From assembly GCA_022793375.1 (NCBI GenBank), contig JAAWCS010000021.1, positions 62,001 to 126,000 of the forward strand: a stretch of DNA of 64,000 nucleotides. Reading direction: 5' to 3'. Under the pieces are notes generated by a model. The model did no database searches and was not told the origin of the DNA. It saw only the letters and a program-made list of their open reading frames with translations. This document shows positions 9,906-17,208 of this stretch, piece by piece. This DNA is from Lachnospiraceae bacterium. GTDB lineage: Bacteria > Bacillota > Clostridia > Lachnospirales > Lachnospiraceae. Numbering within the stretch: the stretch's first letter is position 1; each line of letters starts with the position of its first letter. Position numbers and translations under genes: made by a program.

Positions 9906-10035
9906 CCGTATCTCCTTTTCCTCTTCGAAAGCGCGTCCGGGCGGAACGCATATTTTCTCTAAAACCGGCTTCCGCCTGCAAGCGTTTTCTTGTCGAACAC
10001 TCGTTTGTACGGTCGTTCTTTGCTGAAACCGCCGC

Positions 10036-10842
10036 TTAGTACCGCAGCTTCTGCGCTCCCTTTTCCGCGGCCAGCTTGTCTAACTTACGGCCAAACTCCC
10101 GCAGTTCTTCCTTGTCGCCCTGCCGATAGACCTCATAGAATTCCCGCTGGATGCACAGCACGGCATCCTTATCCGCCACCCGATACAAGTTTTGCAGATT
10201 ATTCAAAATATCCGCCACATTGCCGGAATCCTGGCGGAACAAGCTCTGGCTGTCCATCACATCGCCGCGGATTGACGCCATCTCCAGATCCAGCCGCTGT
10301 ACGGCGCGGGCCGAGGCCCACAAACGATTGCCCACCTCCTGCGGAATCGCCCCGTTGTATTTATATTGAAGCGAATGCTCGATAATCGACCAGAAATTCA
10401 TTGCCAATGTGCGGATCTGAATCTCCGCCTTGATCCGCCGGTGGCCGTATATGGTCTGCACGTGGTACAGCACATTGACATGGTAACTGCGGTAGCCGCT
10501 CTCTTTGGGGTGCGAAATATAATCGTTTTCGCTGACCACCTCCAGATCCGTCATCTGCCGGATGATTTCCACCACCGAATGGATGTCCTCTTCAAACTGG
10601 CAGATAATACGAATGCCGGCAATATCGTCGATCTTCTCTTCGATTTCCTCCAGTTCGACCCCTTTGCGGTTCGCTTTATCCAACATACTGGCGATCGTCT
10701 TGACCCGCCCTGTGACCTGTTCAATCGGCGAGTACCGCCCGGCGGCCCGGTAATCGCTCATCATGCGGCGGAATTTAATCACCAGTTCTTCTACCGCTAA
10801 CTCATAGGGAGCCAATTTCTCCCGCCAGGCGTATAATTCCAT
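10036..10842 (-). CDS. small alarmone synthetase (RelA/SpoT-like GTP pyrophosphokinase)
   Basis: 268-residue single-domain (p)ppGpp synthetase of the YjbM/RelQ class. It has the synthetase signatures GRVKTIASMLDKANRKG, DDIAGIRIIC, HPKESGYRSYHVNVLY and EIQIRTLAMNFWSIIEH, with no HD hydrolase, TGS or ACT domain. Transferring pyrophosphate from ATP to GTP or GDP, it would raise alarmone levels in response to stress or transcriptional induction. The C-terminal helices (~190-260) match the tetramer-forming part of SAS enzymes. The start has GAGAGGAGAC upstream. It lies between M23 peptidase and rRNA methylase genes, with 75- and 130-base gaps, so the unit boundaries are unclear. Confidence 0.94.
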   Translation of the reverse strand: MELYAWREKLAPYELAVEELVIKFRRMMSDYRAAGRYSPIEQVTGRVKTIASMLDKANRKGVELEEIEEKIDDIAGIRIICQFEEDIHSVVEIIRQMTDLEVVSENDYISHPKESGYRSYHVNVLYHVQTIYGHRRIKAEIQIRTLAMNFWSIIEHSLQYKYNGAIPQEVGNRLWASARAVQRLDLEMASIRGDVMDSQSLFRQDSGNVADILNNLQNLYRVADKDAVLCIQREFYEVYRQGDKEELREFGRKLDKLAAEKGAQKLRY

Positions 10843-10917
10843 TGCTGCTGTCTCCTCTCTTTTTGCGCGCTCGCCGATTCTGGCGGCCCGCCCCGTCTTT
10901 TTCCCTTTTGCCGCCGT

Positions 10918-11934
10918 TTAGTCGTCGGTTTCGTTCGGCGGTTTTGTAAACGGATATTCCTGCGTAAGAACATGCCCGTTTTCCAGATAACGCATCAGGT
11001 AATAGGGATTCACGCTCAGTTCTTCCTGTTCCTGTGTCGTAACATAAATTCCCACATGCAGATGCACGGCGAATTTTCCGCTTGTACCTTCTACGGTACT
11101 ATAGCCGGTCGAACCCATATAACCCAGCACGTCGCCGGCCTGCACCCGGTCCCCTGTCTCAATCCCGTCCGCGTAGGAAGCCAGATGCGCGTAGTAATAA
11201 TAGATTCCGCTGTCGCTGCGGATCCCGATGCGCCAGCCGCCCAGTTTCAGCCAGCCCAGCTGTTCTACGACTCCGTCGGTCATACTGAGTACCGGATACG
11301 TTCCGTCCTCATAGCAATCCCCCATGATATCGCAGCCCTCATGACGCCGTTCTCCGCCAAACGTGCGGGGATTGCCCCAGTCATTGCCAAAGCGCACAAA
11401 GGCACAAGACGCATCCGTATTGCGGGGAATCGGAAAAACCTGCAGATCGGCCGCCAAGCCGCCGTAAATCTGCCGCAGCTGCTCATACTGCCGCCTGAGC
11501 TCTTCTCCGCCTTCGCCGGCCGTCTGTGCGTCCCGCTGTTTCTCAAGCTCTTCATACGCCTGCCGGGAAAGCCCCTGCCCGGTAATACCGCTAAGCGTAT
11601 AGCGCAGGCCGCTCATCCAGACGGCCAGCGCTTCGCCCGGCTCCTCGCCGCACGCCTGCGCCCACGAAAGCACCCCGGCAAAGCCCTGCCGGCCGAAATC
11701 CATAGCCCGCACCGTCTCGTCGCTAAGCGCCCGGATACCCGGGCCGGCCGTCTCCGGCTCACAGCCGTTTTCGCCGGTTTTCTGCTGCCGGTTTTGTGCT
11801 GTTTTTGTCTCCGGGTTTTGCACGGGCTCATGCAGAAACCGGTCCATAAACACAATCGCCAGTCCCAGCATGAGAACCGACAGCAGCCAGATTCCCTGTC
11901 TTTGTTTTCCCCGTCTCAAAAAAACACCGCCCAA
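10918..11934 (-). CDS. membrane-anchored M23 family metallopeptidase
   Basis: 338-residue protein with a short cytoplasmic tail, one membrane segment (~14-32), a variable helical region and a C-terminal M23/LytM peptidase. The zinc site is visible as RRHEGCDIMG (H-x3-D) and FAVHLHVGIYV (H-x-H). These enzymes cut peptide crosslinks in peptidoglycan or act as regulators. In spore formers such proteins resemble SpoIIQ, but I have no specific sign of that. The start is uncertain: the frame opens with TTG at 11934 preceded only by a weak GAAGCGA, and a second TTG five codons later is an alternative. It follows pepD on the same strand. Confidence 0.85.
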   Translation of the reverse strand: MGGVFLRRGKQRQGIWLLSVLMLGLAIVFMDRFLHEPVQNPETKTAQNRQQKTGENGCEPETAGPGIRALSDETVRAMDFGRQGFAGVLSWAQACGEEPGEALAVWMSGLRYTLSGITGQGLSRQAYEELEKQRDAQTAGEGGEELRRQYEQLRQIYGGLAADLQVFPIPRNTDASCAFVRFGNDWGNPRTFGGERRHEGCDIMGDCYEDGTYPVLSMTDGVVEQLGWLKLGGWRIGIRSDSGIYYYYAHLASYADGIETGDRVQAGDVLGYMGSTGYSTVEGTSGKFAVHLHVGIYVTTQEQEELSVNPYYLMRYLENGHVLTQEYPFTKPPNETDD

Positions 11935-11988
11935 ATTCGCTTCATATCTAATATATGCAGCGGTGTCCGGGCTTATATCTGCCCTTTG

Positions 11989-13440
11989 TCAGCGAAGCCG
12001 CTTCAAGACCTCGCACAGAAGTTCCCAGGTCCGCTCCACCGATGCCGCCGACAGCCGTTCTGCCGTGGTATGGATGTCCCGCATGTCCGGCCCGATGGAA
12101 ACCATATCCATGCCGGGCATTTTGTCGTCAAAGAGGCCGCATTCCAGGCCCGCATGGATCGCCTGGACCTGCATTTCTTTGCCGGTTAATTCGCGGTACG
12201 TCTCGCAGAGCACGTTCCGCAGAGGGGATTCGCTGCGAAACGCCCACTCGGGATACTCGGAGGTCGATTCCGCTTCGCCGCCCAGCAGTTCGCACAAAAA
12301 TTCCAGCTTCCGGCACAGCGCGTATTTGCGGGAGCGCACCGAACTGCGGATCGAAACATGCGCGGTAAAGGCGTCCGTCAAAAGCTCCATCACGCCCAGA
12401 TTCAGCGAAGTCTCCACCAGTCCTTCAATGTGATGGCTCATCGCCTGTACGCCGTTCGGGCAGTTGTTTAAAAAGAACAGAATCCGCGTCGTCCCGGTCG
12501 GCGTTACCGCGTTTGCCTGCGCCCATCCGCGATTTTCACATAGTACCTTTACCTCCGGATCCTGTACTTCGTACTCCCCTTTGAATTCCCGCTCGACGGC
12601 GGCGGCAATCTCCAAAAGACGCGCCTGCCCGCCTTCTTCCACCAGCAGTTCCGCCGTACACAGCCGGGGGATCGCATTGTCTTTCAGCCCGCCCTTCATC
12701 TCGTTGATTACAAACGGCACTTCACGGCTGATTTCATAGAGCAGGCGGCCCATCAAAAGCACGGCGTTGCCGCGGTCGGTATGGATCTCCGCCCCGCTGT
12801 GGCCGCCCTTTAAGCCGGTCACTTCCAAATGAAAGCGGATGCCCTCCCACGGCGCGCGCTCCACCGGCAGCATGCAGTTTTCGCGAAGGCCCCCGGCACA
12901 GCTTGCCAGGACGATTCCTTCATCCTCCGAATCCAGGTTAATCATGCGGCGGGCCGAGAGTACGGAGGGATCAAGCGCCTGCGCGCCGTCCATGCCGGTC
13001 TCCTCCTCCACCGTAAAGACGCATTCCAGAGCCGGATGCGGCAGCGTATCCGATTCCAAAATTGCCAGCGCATAGGCAATGGCAATCCCGTCGTCGCCGC
13101 CTAACGTTGTATCACGGGCGCCGATCCACCCGTCCTCGACAAACAGATCGAGCCCGTCTTTCAAAAAATCATGAGCTGAACCCGGCGTCTGTTCCGCCAC
13201 CATGTCCAGATGTCCCTGGAGAATCACCGGCGGCGCGCTCTCATAGCCGGCCGAGGCCGGTTTAAAAATAATCACGTTGCCGACCTCGTCCTGGATCACA
13301 CGCAGTCCGTGCTCTCTGGCAAAAGCTGCGCAGTAATCACTGGCCGCGCCGGTGTTGCCCGATCCGTGAGGGATCCGGCACAGCTCTTCAAAGTAATAAA
13401 ATACCCGTTCCGGCTTACAGCCGGCTAGTTTTCTTTCCAT
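11989..13440 (-). CDS. pepD: aminoacyl-histidine dipeptidase (peptidase D, M20 family)
   Basis: 483-residue cytosolic M20C metallopeptidase that hydrolyses dipeptides such as carnosine-type Xaa-His. Metal-site segments are ILQGHLDMVAEQ, GGDDGIAIAYALAIL and TVEEETGMDGA. The dimerisation or lid insert follows, then the final conserved His near IHAGLECGLF. The length suits PepD. I chose the ATG at 13440 (MERKLAGCKPERV) because AACAGGAGAATGC lies upstream; a frame 38 codons longer lacks one. It is divergent from the ylbJ-like gene at 13544 and upstream of the M23 peptidase gene. Confidence 0.93.
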   Translation of the reverse strand: MERKLAGCKPERVFYYFEELCRIPHGSGNTGAASDYCAAFAREHGLRVIQDEVGNVIIFKPASAGYESAPPVILQGHLDMVAEQTPGSAHDFLKDGLDLFVEDGWIGARDTTLGGDDGIAIAYALAILESDTLPHPALECVFTVEEETGMDGAQALDPSVLSARRMINLDSEDEGIVLASCAGGLRENCMLPVERAPWEGIRFHLEVTGLKGGHSGAEIHTDRGNAVLLMGRLLYEISREVPFVINEMKGGLKDNAIPRLCTAELLVEEGGQARLLEIAAAVEREFKGEYEVQDPEVKVLCENRGWAQANAVTPTGTTRILFFLNNCPNGVQAMSHHIEGLVETSLNLGVMELLTDAFTAHVSIRSSVRSRKYALCRKLEFLCELLGGEAESTSEYPEWAFRSESPLRNVLCETYRELTGKEMQVQAIHAGLECGLFDDKMPGMDMVSIGPDMRDIHTTAERLSAASVERTWELLCEVLKRLR

Positions 13441-13543
13441 TTTGCATTCTCCTGTTTGATCGTATATTTGCACGTGCCGCAAAGGCGCAGGCACACCCCT
13501 ATTATTCTGGCATATCTGTCCAAAAAAATCAATATATTGTGGT

Positions 13544-14554
13544 ATGAAAACCATCGGAATCCGTTTATTATCGATCCTTTTTTTTGCTCTGGTCCTGCTT
13601 TTTCCCGCCGATACCCTGGCCGGCAGCGCCAGCGGGCTGCTTTTGTGGTTTCAGACGGTCTTGCCGACTCTGCTCCCGGCGATGATTTTGGCCGACTATC
13701 TGATCCGTATCCGCGCCGACCGCTATATAAGCCGTCTGGCCGCCCGTCCTCTGCGATTTATATTCGGCGTCAGTGACGACGGCGCCTACGCCGTGCTGAC
13801 CGGCTTTCTCTGCGGCTATCCCATGGGCGCCAAAACCACGGCTTCTCTCCTGTCCCGAGGGCGTATCGCCAAGGAAGAAGCCGACTACCTGCTGTCGTTC
13901 TGCAACCAGCCAAGCCCGATGTTTCTGATCGGCTTTTTGTGCGCGGGCCTTTTGTCGGACCCGAAGCGCCCGGCCGCCTGGACCGCCGCCGTGCTGACCG
14001 GCGTTTATTTGTCCGCGTTCCTCACAAGTTTTTTCTTCCGCACCCTGCGTTTTTTAAAGAGACAACGCCCGGCGGGCGAAAGGCCAGACCAGGCTAAAGC
14101 TCTACCCACGGACAAGAAATCCGGCCCGGCCGAAATCACGCAAAAAACCACCGATTTTTCCCCTCTCGCCCTGCTGGAAACCTCCATGATGACCAGCTTT
14201 GAAGTAATGGTAAAAATTGGTGGTTATATGATGCTTTTTTCGATTCTGGAAGCCTGGATTCAAAAGCTTTCGTTTCCTGGGCCGTCTCCGCAAAGCGTCC
14301 TGATGGGATTTGTGGAAATGACAACCGGCAGCCGGCAGATCGCCGCCTGCTGGCCGCTTTCCCGGGCCGCCGCTTTCTGCTGCGGCGTCACCGCGTTTGG
14401 CGGACTGTCCGGTTTTGCTCAAACCGCCAATGTCCTCAAAGGCTCCGGCCTTTCGGCCGGCCGGTATTTCCTGTGGAAGCTGTTGCAGGGCGGGCTGGCG
14501 TTTGCCCTTGTGCTTTTGTGGCCGCTTTTTGTCAGCGCGCTTACGCTGCCCTGA
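13544..14554 (+). CDS. ylbJ: YlbJ-like sporulation integral membrane protein
   Basis: 336-residue polytopic membrane protein resembling YlbJ, needed for spore cortex formation in Bacillus. It has about eight hydrophobic segments and the signature TGFLCGYPMGAKT near residue 88, plus SFCNQPSPMFLIGFL. A hydrophilic loop at ~165-205 faces one side. The context agrees: in B. subtilis ylbJ lies next to rsmD (ylbH) and coaD (ylbI), as here, although here it is convergent with them. The ATG at 13544 lacks a clear ribosome site (TATTGTGGT precedes it), so the start is less sure than the identity. Confidence 0.8.
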   Translation: MKTIGIRLLSILFFALVLLFPADTLAGSASGLLLWFQTVLPTLLPAMILADYLIRIRADRYISRLAARPLRFIFGVSDDGAYAVLTGFLCGYPMGAKTTASLLSRGRIAKEEADYLLSFCNQPSPMFLIGFLCAGLLSDPKRPAAWTAAVLTGVYLSAFLTSFFFRTLRFLKRQRPAGERPDQAKALPTDKKSGPAEITQKTTDFSPLALLETSMMTSFEVMVKIGGYMMLFSILEAWIQKLSFPGPSPQSVLMGFVEMTTGSRQIAACWPLSRAAAFCCGVTAFGGLSGFAQTANVLKGSGLSAGRYFLWKLLQGGLAFALVLLWPLFVSALTLP

Positions 14555-14575
14555 AACCGACGCCCAAAAGCAGTC

Positions 14576-15145
14576 TTATTCTTCGGCCGGCGCCGCTTCC
14601 TCCTGCGCTCCGCCGTAAAGCTCCTGGCGGTTTGCCGAGACAATCTGATAGCTGGATTCCAGCGAATGGCTGAAGCTCTCAAAGCGGCTCTTGGCTCCGT
14701 CCATCGTGTGGCTGATGATGTCCTGCAGGCTCTTTAGCATCTCATCGGTATAGCGAACGGCGCTCTGGCGATAGGCGTTGGCTTCCTTAGCCGCCTGATC
14801 GATGATCTGCTGCCCCTGCACCGTGGCCGAGCGCACCAGCTCGTCCGCTTTGGCGTATGCCTGCTGGATGATCTCATGCTCGTCGAGCAGCTCCTTGGTC
14901 TGTTTGGATGCCTGCGCCAGCATAGCGTCCGCCTGGCGGCTGGCATCCGAAAGGATCGCCTCTTTATTGCTGATAATCTTTTGGTATTTTTTTATCTCTT
15001 CCGGTGTACGCAGACGCAGCTCGACTAAAAGCTCTTCGATCTCGTCCTTATCCACAACAATCTTTTTGTTGTTGGAAAAGGGCTGCGTCTTACAGCCGTC
15101 TATGTACGTCTCGATTTCACTGATTAACTGTTCAATTCTGCTCAT
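14576..15145 (-). CDS. coiled-coil protein, function unknown, downstream of coaD
   Basis: 189-residue highly helical, soluble, charged protein. Residues ~45-160 form a continuous coiled coil ([38 protein letters not shown]) resembling the stator b-subunit of ATP synthases and DivIVA-like proteins. It ends in an acidic tail. It has no membrane segment, so it is not a real ATP synthase subunit. Homologues are commonly placed after coaD in Clostridia. Its ATG overlaps the coaD stop by 14 bases, with GGAGG at the right distance, so translation is coupled. A scaffold or division role is only a guess. Confidence 0.75.
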   Translation of the reverse strand: MSRIEQLISEIETYIDGCKTQPFSNNKKIVVDKDEIEELLVELRLRTPEEIKKYQKIISNKEAILSDASRQADAMLAQASKQTKELLDEHEIIQQAYAKADELVRSATVQGQQIIDQAAKEANAYRQSAVRYTDEMLKSLQDIISHTMDGAKSRFESFSHSLESSYQIVSANRQELYGGAQEEAAPAEE

Positions 15146-15656
15146 GCGATGCCTCCGCTATTCTTTTCATATTTTCCTGCGTCGGGTACTTTTCATACAC
15201 CCGGGCTGCCACAGACGGAGGGAGGAAATACTCGATCTCGCCGCCAAAGCAAGCCACCTCCTTTACGGTACTGGAGCTTAAATAGGCATATTTTAATTCG
15301 GTCGTAAAGAAAATGGTATCAATTTCCGGAGCCATAATCCGGTTTGTCTGGGCCAGCTGCAGCTCATACTCAAAATCCGTAATCGCCCGCAGGCCGCGGA
15401 CAATAAACTGCGCGCCGTTTCTCCTGGCAAAGTCAATCGTCAGGCCCTCAAACGGCTGCGCCGTCACATTCGGCAGGCTGCGCGCCGCTTCCTCGATCAT
15501 CGCCACCCGTTCGGACGTATCAAACAACGGTGTCTTTGCCTGATTGTTCAAAACGCCCACAATCAGCCGGTCCACCATCGAAGCCGCCCGTTCCATAATG
15601 TTCAGATGCCCCAGGGTAATCGGGTCAAAACTGCCAGGATATACCGCTACTCTCAT
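15132..15656 (-). CDS. coaD: phosphopantetheine adenylyltransferase
   Basis: 174-residue nucleotidyltransferase catalysing the penultimate step of coenzyme A synthesis: 4'-phosphopantetheine + ATP to dephospho-CoA. Signatures are [15 protein letters not shown] (the T/HxGH site), [17 protein letters not shown] and the phosphate-binding [11 protein letters not shown]. Length is normal. The ATG at 15656 overlaps the rsmD stop by four bases (ATGA), and AGGAAGG precedes it. The rsmD-coaD pairing is conserved across Firmicutes. The coiled-coil gene follows with an overlap, so the three form one operon. Confidence 0.97.
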   Translation of the reverse strand: MRVAVYPGSFDPITLGHLNIMERAASMVDRLIVGVLNNQAKTPLFDTSERVAMIEEAARSLPNVTAQPFEGLTIDFARRNGAQFIVRGLRAITDFEYELQLAQTNRIMAPEIDTIFFTTELKYAYLSSSTVKEVACFGGEIEYFLPPSVAARVYEKYPTQENMKRIAEASHEQN

Positions 15657-16216
15657 ATCTGTTCCTTCCTGAGCCATACATGCTTATTCGTCTTATACTT
15701 TTTTTCTTTCTGTATAGCCAGCCCTATATCCTTTGTCCAGGAAAAATCCGCATGCAGAGCCGTCTCAACGATGATCTGCGTATCCTCGTCGATCAGCGCG
15801 CCGCCGCACAGAGCCATGCACACCGGCTGCGCCCAGTCCTCTTTATACGGAGGATCCAAAAATACAAAATCAAAAGGTCCCGCCGCTTCCCGCTCAAGGA
15901 CGGAAAGGATCGAGAGCACATCGCCGGCCCGCACCACCCCGTATTCCTCCAAATGGGTAAAAGCAAGGTTTTCGCGGATACAGCGAAGCGCCCGCTCGTT
16001 GTTTTCCACAAAAACGGCCTGCGCCGCCCCCCGGCTCAGGGCTTCTATGCCGATCGCGCCGCTGCCGGCAAACAAGTCCAAAAAGCGGCAGCCGGCAAGG
16101 CGGTTGTTCAGCATATTGAAAAGTGTCTCCTTGATCCGGTCTGTCGTAGGCCTGGTCTCCATCCCTTCTGCGGTTTTTAACGGCAGACTGCGGGCCGTCC
16201 CTGCAATCACTCTCAT
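15653..16216 (-). CDS. rsmD: 16S rRNA (guanine(966)-N2)-methyltransferase
   Basis: 187-residue Rossmann-fold methyltransferase that modifies G966 of 16S rRNA during 30S assembly. It has the SAM site [20 protein letters not shown] and the catalytic motif [11 protein letters not shown]. Its N-terminal [13 protein letters not shown], with [16 protein letters not shown], is characteristic of the family. The ATG at 16216 follows a strong AGGAGGTTCCC; an ATG five codons upstream overlaps that site and is rejected. It heads the rsmD-coaD-coiled-coil operon. A terminator-like hairpin lies about 85 bases upstream. Confidence 0.97.
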   Translation of the reverse strand: MRVIAGTARSLPLKTAEGMETRPTTDRIKETLFNMLNNRLAGCRFLDLFAGSGAIGIEALSRGAAQAVFVENNERALRCIRENLAFTHLEEYGVVRAGDVLSILSVLEREAAGPFDFVFLDPPYKEDWAQPVCMALCGGALIDEDTQIIVETALHADFSWTKDIGLAIQKEKKYKTNKHVWLRKEQI

Positions 16217-16302
16217 GGGAACCTCCTGCATATTTTCTCTATTATAGTATGAAAATGGAAATCTGACAAGCGAAAGCGGATAAAAATGTTCAATTTGACG
16301 TG

Positions 16303-16342
16303 AAAAGCGAGTTTACCGGTCAAAACCGATAAACCCGCTTTT
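16303..16342 (-). terminator. hairpin terminator after the SASP gene
   Basis: A long stem, AAAAGCG-GTTTA-CGGT paired with ACCG-TAAAC-CGCTTTT, has A-runs and T-runs on its two sides. It follows the minus-strand SASP gene and separates it from rsmD. It may work in both directions. Confidence 0.75.
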
Positions 16343-16382
16343 CTTCGTTTTTGCTTTTCTTCGTTTTGCTTTTATTGCAAGC

Positions 16383-16592
16383 TTACTTGCCAGCCATCTG
16401 CTTTTCCTGGGCTTCGATCATCTTCTTAACCATGTGACCGCCTACAGAACCATTCTGAGCAGAAGTCAGGTTGCCGTTGTAACCGTTCGTTAACGGTACG
16501 TTCAGCTCGTTTGCAACTTCCATTTTGAACCGGTCCATCGCTTCTTTTGCTTCAGGGACCTCGATTCTACCAGTGCTAGAATTTGTAGCCAT
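16383..16592 (-). CDS. alpha/beta-type small acid-soluble spore protein
   Basis: 69-residue SASP that coats and protects DNA in the dormant spore and is degraded at germination. It has the family hallmarks: EAKEAMDRFKMEVANELNV, containing the germination-protease cleavage region, and GYNGNLTSAQNGSVGGHMVKKMIE, the second conserved DNA-binding block. AAGGAGGCG lies upstream of the ATG. A CATACTA element of the SigG type is found ~45 bases upstream and a hairpin follows, so it is a self-contained forespore gene set among housekeeping genes. Confidence 0.97.
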   Translation of the reverse strand: MATNSSTGRIEVPEAKEAMDRFKMEVANELNVPLTNGYNGNLTSAQNGSVGGHMVKKMIEAQEKQMAGK

Positions 16593-16635
16593 AATAGAAC
16601 GCCTCCTTTTTTGTTTTGTTTTCTTGTTACAATCC

Positions 16636-16664
16636 TAGTATGTCTCCAAGGCGCGATAATACAC
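16636..16664 (-). promoter_or_regulatory. SigG/SigF-type forespore promoter of the SASP gene
   Basis: The minus strand reads CATACTA at 16636-16642, a perfect SigG -10 element. A GTATTA/GTGTA-like -35 lies 15-17 bases further upstream (16658-16664). The -10 is convincing and the -35 is approximate. Confidence 0.65.
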
Positions 16665-16707
16665 TGGCAAGTTCTGGTTTATTTTTGCGGTCCGTTTTTT
16701 TATGAAA

Positions 16708-17190
16708 TCAGGTTTCTGCCGCAGACGCCGTTTCGTCGCAGGCCGGCTCTTTTCCGATCTGCGACGTGCAGTGCGGGCAGCGGCTGGCCTTTAGCGGAAT
16801 CTCCGACAGGCAGAAGGGACACTTTTTCGTCGCCGGCGCGGGCGCTTCTGCCTGCTTGCCGTGATCGCGCATCCGGTTGATGGTTTTTACAAACAAAAAT
16901 ACGACAAATGCCATAATCAAAAAATTCAGCACCTGGCTGATAAAACTGCCGTAGGCTACGACCGATGCTCCGGCCGCCTCCGCCTCCGCCAGCGTCGAAT
17001 ACGCTTGTCCGTCCATCGCGATAAAGAGCTGGCTGAAATCCAGCTTGCCGGTAAAGACGCTCAAAAGCGGCATAATAACGCTGTTGACCAGCGCCGTGAC
17101 CAGGTTGCTGAAGGCCCCGCCGATGATGACGCCGATTGCCATGTCCAGCATGTTTCCTTTGATGGCAAATTCTTTGAATTCTTTTAACAT
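16708..17190 (-). CDS. mscL: large-conductance mechanosensitive channel with C-terminal zinc ribbon
   Basis: 160-residue MscL, which opens under membrane tension to release solutes after osmotic downshock. The N-terminal helix and TM1 are typical (EFKEFAIKGNMLDMAIGVIIGGAF); TM2 is near residues 80-105. The tail is not a plain MscL end: after a linker it has CPFCLSEIPLKASRCPHC, two CxxC pairs forming a zinc ribbon. The start has a GGGGGGAG site. It begins 19 bases after the recG stop and probably shares its transcript. SASP follows with its own promoter. Confidence 0.95.
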   Translation of the reverse strand: MLKEFKEFAIKGNMLDMAIGVIIGGAFSNLVTALVNSVIMPLLSVFTGKLDFSQLFIAMDGQAYSTLAEAEAAGASVVAYGSFISQVLNFLIMAFVVFLFVKTINRMRDHGKQAEAPAPATKKCPFCLSEIPLKASRCPHCTSQIGKEPACDETASAAET

Positions 17191-17208
17191 GATTTTCTCC
17201 CCCCCTAA

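Noticed and set aside
5759-11934. Many long antisense frames opposite ygiQ, rsmF, the M23 peptidase and other GC-rich genes
   Set aside because: They are shadows of strongly supported genes, lack ribosome sites and encode Arg/Pro/Ala-rich non-protein-like sequence.
14576-15145. F-type ATP synthase subunit b
   Set aside because: The resemblance is only coiled coil; there is no N-terminal membrane helix and no ATP synthase gene nearby.
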